Below are positions 62,888 to 64,000 of a DNA stretch of 64,000 nt, piece by piece. The position numbers were made by a program, and so were the translations under genes. Every line of letters starts with the position of its first letter. The first letter of the stretch is position 1. Source of the DNA: Streptantibioticus_C sp963761325. Lineage in GTDB: Bacteria > Actinomycetota > Actinomycetes > Streptomycetales > Streptomycetaceae. Below the pieces are notes generated by a model, which saw nothing but the letters and a program-made list of their open reading frames with translations, did not search any database and had not been told where the DNA came from. The stretch is from contig CAVXGZ010000003.1 of the NCBI GenBank assembly GCA_963761325.1, positions 868,001 to 932,000 on the forward strand. Direction: 5' to 3'.

Positions 62888-63316
62888 TCAGTCCCAGTGC
62901 TTCGGCGTGCGGTCGCGCTTGGTCGCGGAGCGCTCGCGCTTCTCGCGCAGCCGGCGCTCGTTGATGCCGCGGGGGATCTTGGTGGGGCGGCGGGGCTTGG
63001 GCGGCGGCTGGGTGGCGTCGGCCAGGAGCGCGGCGAGCCGGACGGCCGCCGTCTCCCGGTTGCGCCATTGGGAGCGGTGTTCGCTGGACCGGACGGTCAC
63101 GACGCCGTCGACGAGCCGCCCGGCGAGCCGTTCGAGCGCCCGCTGCTTCCACACCGGGGGCAGCGATTCGGTCGCCGCGAGGTCGAAGCGCAACTCCACC
63201 TGCGTGTCGCTGGTGTTGACGTGTTGACCGCCGGGCCCGGAGGATCGCGAGAAACGCCACACCAACTCGGCCTCCGGTATGGAGACCGAGCCGCGGACGA
63301 CAAGTGGACCGGACAT
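62888..63316 (-). CDS. arfB: peptidyl-tRNA hydrolase ArfB (ribosome rescue)
   Basis: The 142-residue protein has the release-factor GGQ motif in SRSSGPGGQHVNTSDTQ and a basic C-terminal tail (PRRPTKIPRGINERRLREKR and onward) that enters the empty mRNA channel of stalled ribosomes. ATG at 63316 preferred; ATG at 63325 is in frame. It rescues stalled ribosomes by hydrolysing peptidyl-tRNA. Confidence 0.93.
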   Translation of the reverse strand: MSGPLVVRGSVSIPEAELVWRFSRSSGPGGQHVNTSDTQVELRFDLAATESLPPVWKQRALERLAGRLVDGVVTVRSSEHRSQWRNRETAAVRLAALLADATQPPPKPRRPTKIPRGINERRLREKRERSATKRDRTPKHWD

Positions 63317-63431
63317 GTCTCCCATGATCCCGCGAATCCCTCGTTCGTGTCACCGCTATTTGGAACCATGGGCTCGCGCGGTCGCGTTGTGTGGAGTGAA
63401 GCCATCGCGACCGGAGTCGAAACCGCAATCG

Positions 63432-63444
63432 GGAGGGGACCTCC
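63432..63444 (+). promoter_or_regulatory. short hairpin enclosing the terD ribosome site
   Basis: GGAGG (63432-63436) can pair with CCTCC (63440-63444) with a GGA loop, just before the terD ATG. This would mask the Shine-Dalgarno sequence. The stem is only 5 bp. Confidence 0.35.
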
Positions 63445-63445
63445 A

Positions 63446-64000
63446 ATGCCCGTCAGTCTGTCCAAGGGTGGAAACGTGTCGCTCACCAAGGAGGCGCCCG
63501 GCCTGAGCGCCGTGACCGTCGGCCTCGGCTGGGACGTGCGGACCACGACCGGTACCGATTTCGACCTCGACGCCAGCGCCATCGCGGTGAACGCCGGGGG
63601 CAAGGTCTACTCCGACGCCCACTTCGTCTTCTTCAACAACAAGTCCACCCCCGACCAGACCATCGTCCACACCGGGGACAACGTCACCGGCGAGGGCGAG
63701 GGCGACGACGAGCAGATCAAGGTCAACCTGGCCGGCCTGCCCGCCGACGTCGTCAAGATCGTCTTCCCGGTCTCGATCTACGACGCGGAGAGCCGCAGCC
63801 AGAACTTCGGCCAGGTGCGCAACGCCTTCATCCGCATCGTCAACCAGGCCGGCGGCGCGGAGATAGCGCGCTACGACCTGAGCGAGGACGCGGCCACCGA
63901 GACCGCCATGGTCTTCGGCGAGCTCTACCGCAACGGCGCCGAGTGGAAGTTCCGCGCCATCGGCCAGGGCTACGCCTCCGGCCTGGTCGGCATCGCGCAG
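63446..64000 (+). CDS. terD: TerD-family protein, 3' end cut off
   Basis: 185 codons are seen, nearly the full 191 of the family. It begins SLSKGGNVSLTKEAPGLSAV, has VGLGWDVRTTTGTDFDLDASA and a calcium-site-like DDEQIKVNLAGLP. TerD proteins bind calcium and are linked to tellurite, phage and stress responses and to differentiation in Streptomyces. The end reads QGYASGLVGIAQ, typical of the last residues. GGGAGG precedes the ATG. Confidence 0.95.
   Translation, partial: MPVSLSKGGNVSLTKEAPGLSAVTVGLGWDVRTTTGTDFDLDASAIAVNAGGKVYSDAHFVFFNNKSTPDQTIVHTGDNVTGEGEGDDEQIKVNLAGLPADVVKIVFPVSIYDAESRSQNFGQVRNAFIRIVNQAGGAEIARYDLSEDAATETAMVFGELYRNGAEWKFRAIGQGYASGLVGIAQ

Overview
The window is a stretch of actinomycete chromosome, most probably from Streptomyces or a close relative (Kitasatospora, Streptacidiphilus). 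The evidence is a very high GC content with G/C in nearly all third codon positions, frequent GTG starts, and marker genes: GAF-PAS-GGDEF diguanylate cyclase of the CdgB type, futalosine-pathway mqnB/mqnD, an orphan groEL with CIRCE operators, DUF2530/DUF3027/DUF3263/DUF2771 proteins and a TerD protein. I see no tRNA, rRNA, insertion sequence, prophage or CRISPR array. The first and last genes are cut by the window ends.

Layout. 1-10011: an FAD/Fe-S oxidoreductase (partial), serC, two secreted proteins, an SGNH hydrolase, a beta-lactamase-fold hydrolase, an aldo/keto reductase and a DUF4037 protein. 10092-14259: galU, a tiny membrane ORF, thpR, an MFS exporter with its MarR regulator, a ribbon-helix-helix protein and a DUF2530 protein. 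14332-21025: a CtpE-type P-type ATPase, a His-rich membrane microprotein, a giant GHKL/sacsin-like ATPase and DUF3027. 21372-25303: an MFS protein, a DUF2771 lipoprotein, mqnB-mqnD (menaquinone) and a long cold-shock protein. 25502-32761: small membrane protein, HAD phosphatase, a helicase-associated/WYL protein, a VanZ protein and an XPB helicase. 32796-36417: a maleylpyruvate-isomerase-like protein, a small Pro/Gly-rich protein and an RNA-polymerase-recycling HelR/HelD ATPase.

36450-42803 is the most unusual part: a cupin-like protein diverges from methyltransferase, N-terminal-proline tautomerase and CDA-fold deaminase genes. These converge on an SDR and a 946-residue NLR-like STAND NTPase with TPR-type repeats. 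I know no described system with this composition. The tautomerase-deaminase pair has its own promoter-like sequence whose 17-bp spacer is almost entirely one arm-to-arm palindrome.

42910-47729 holds cutC, an HD-domain hydrolase, murQ with an RpiR regulator, a small Cys-containing protein and a second aldo/keto reductase. 47878-55074 holds groEL2 with a four-half-site CIRCE array, a cold-shock gene behind a long non-coding stretch, thrC-cysO under a SAM-I riboswitch, convergent otsA/otsB and DUF3263. 55156-59178 is an amino-sugar operon (SIS isomerase, ROK kinase, nagA, class II aldolase) with a DasR-like site. 59192-64000 holds a CBM35-like membrane protein, cdgB divergent from a flavin reductase across a perfect TGTGA-N6-TCACA site, arfB and terD (partial).

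The themes that connect genes are peptidoglycan and chitin sugar recycling (murQ, nagK, nagA), sulphur/threonine control through one riboswitch, stress proteostasis (groEL2, cold-shock proteins, HelR, the GHKL ATPase) and developmental signalling (cdgB). Many genes show a TANNNT box 6-7 bases before the start codon, as expected for leaderless transcripts.
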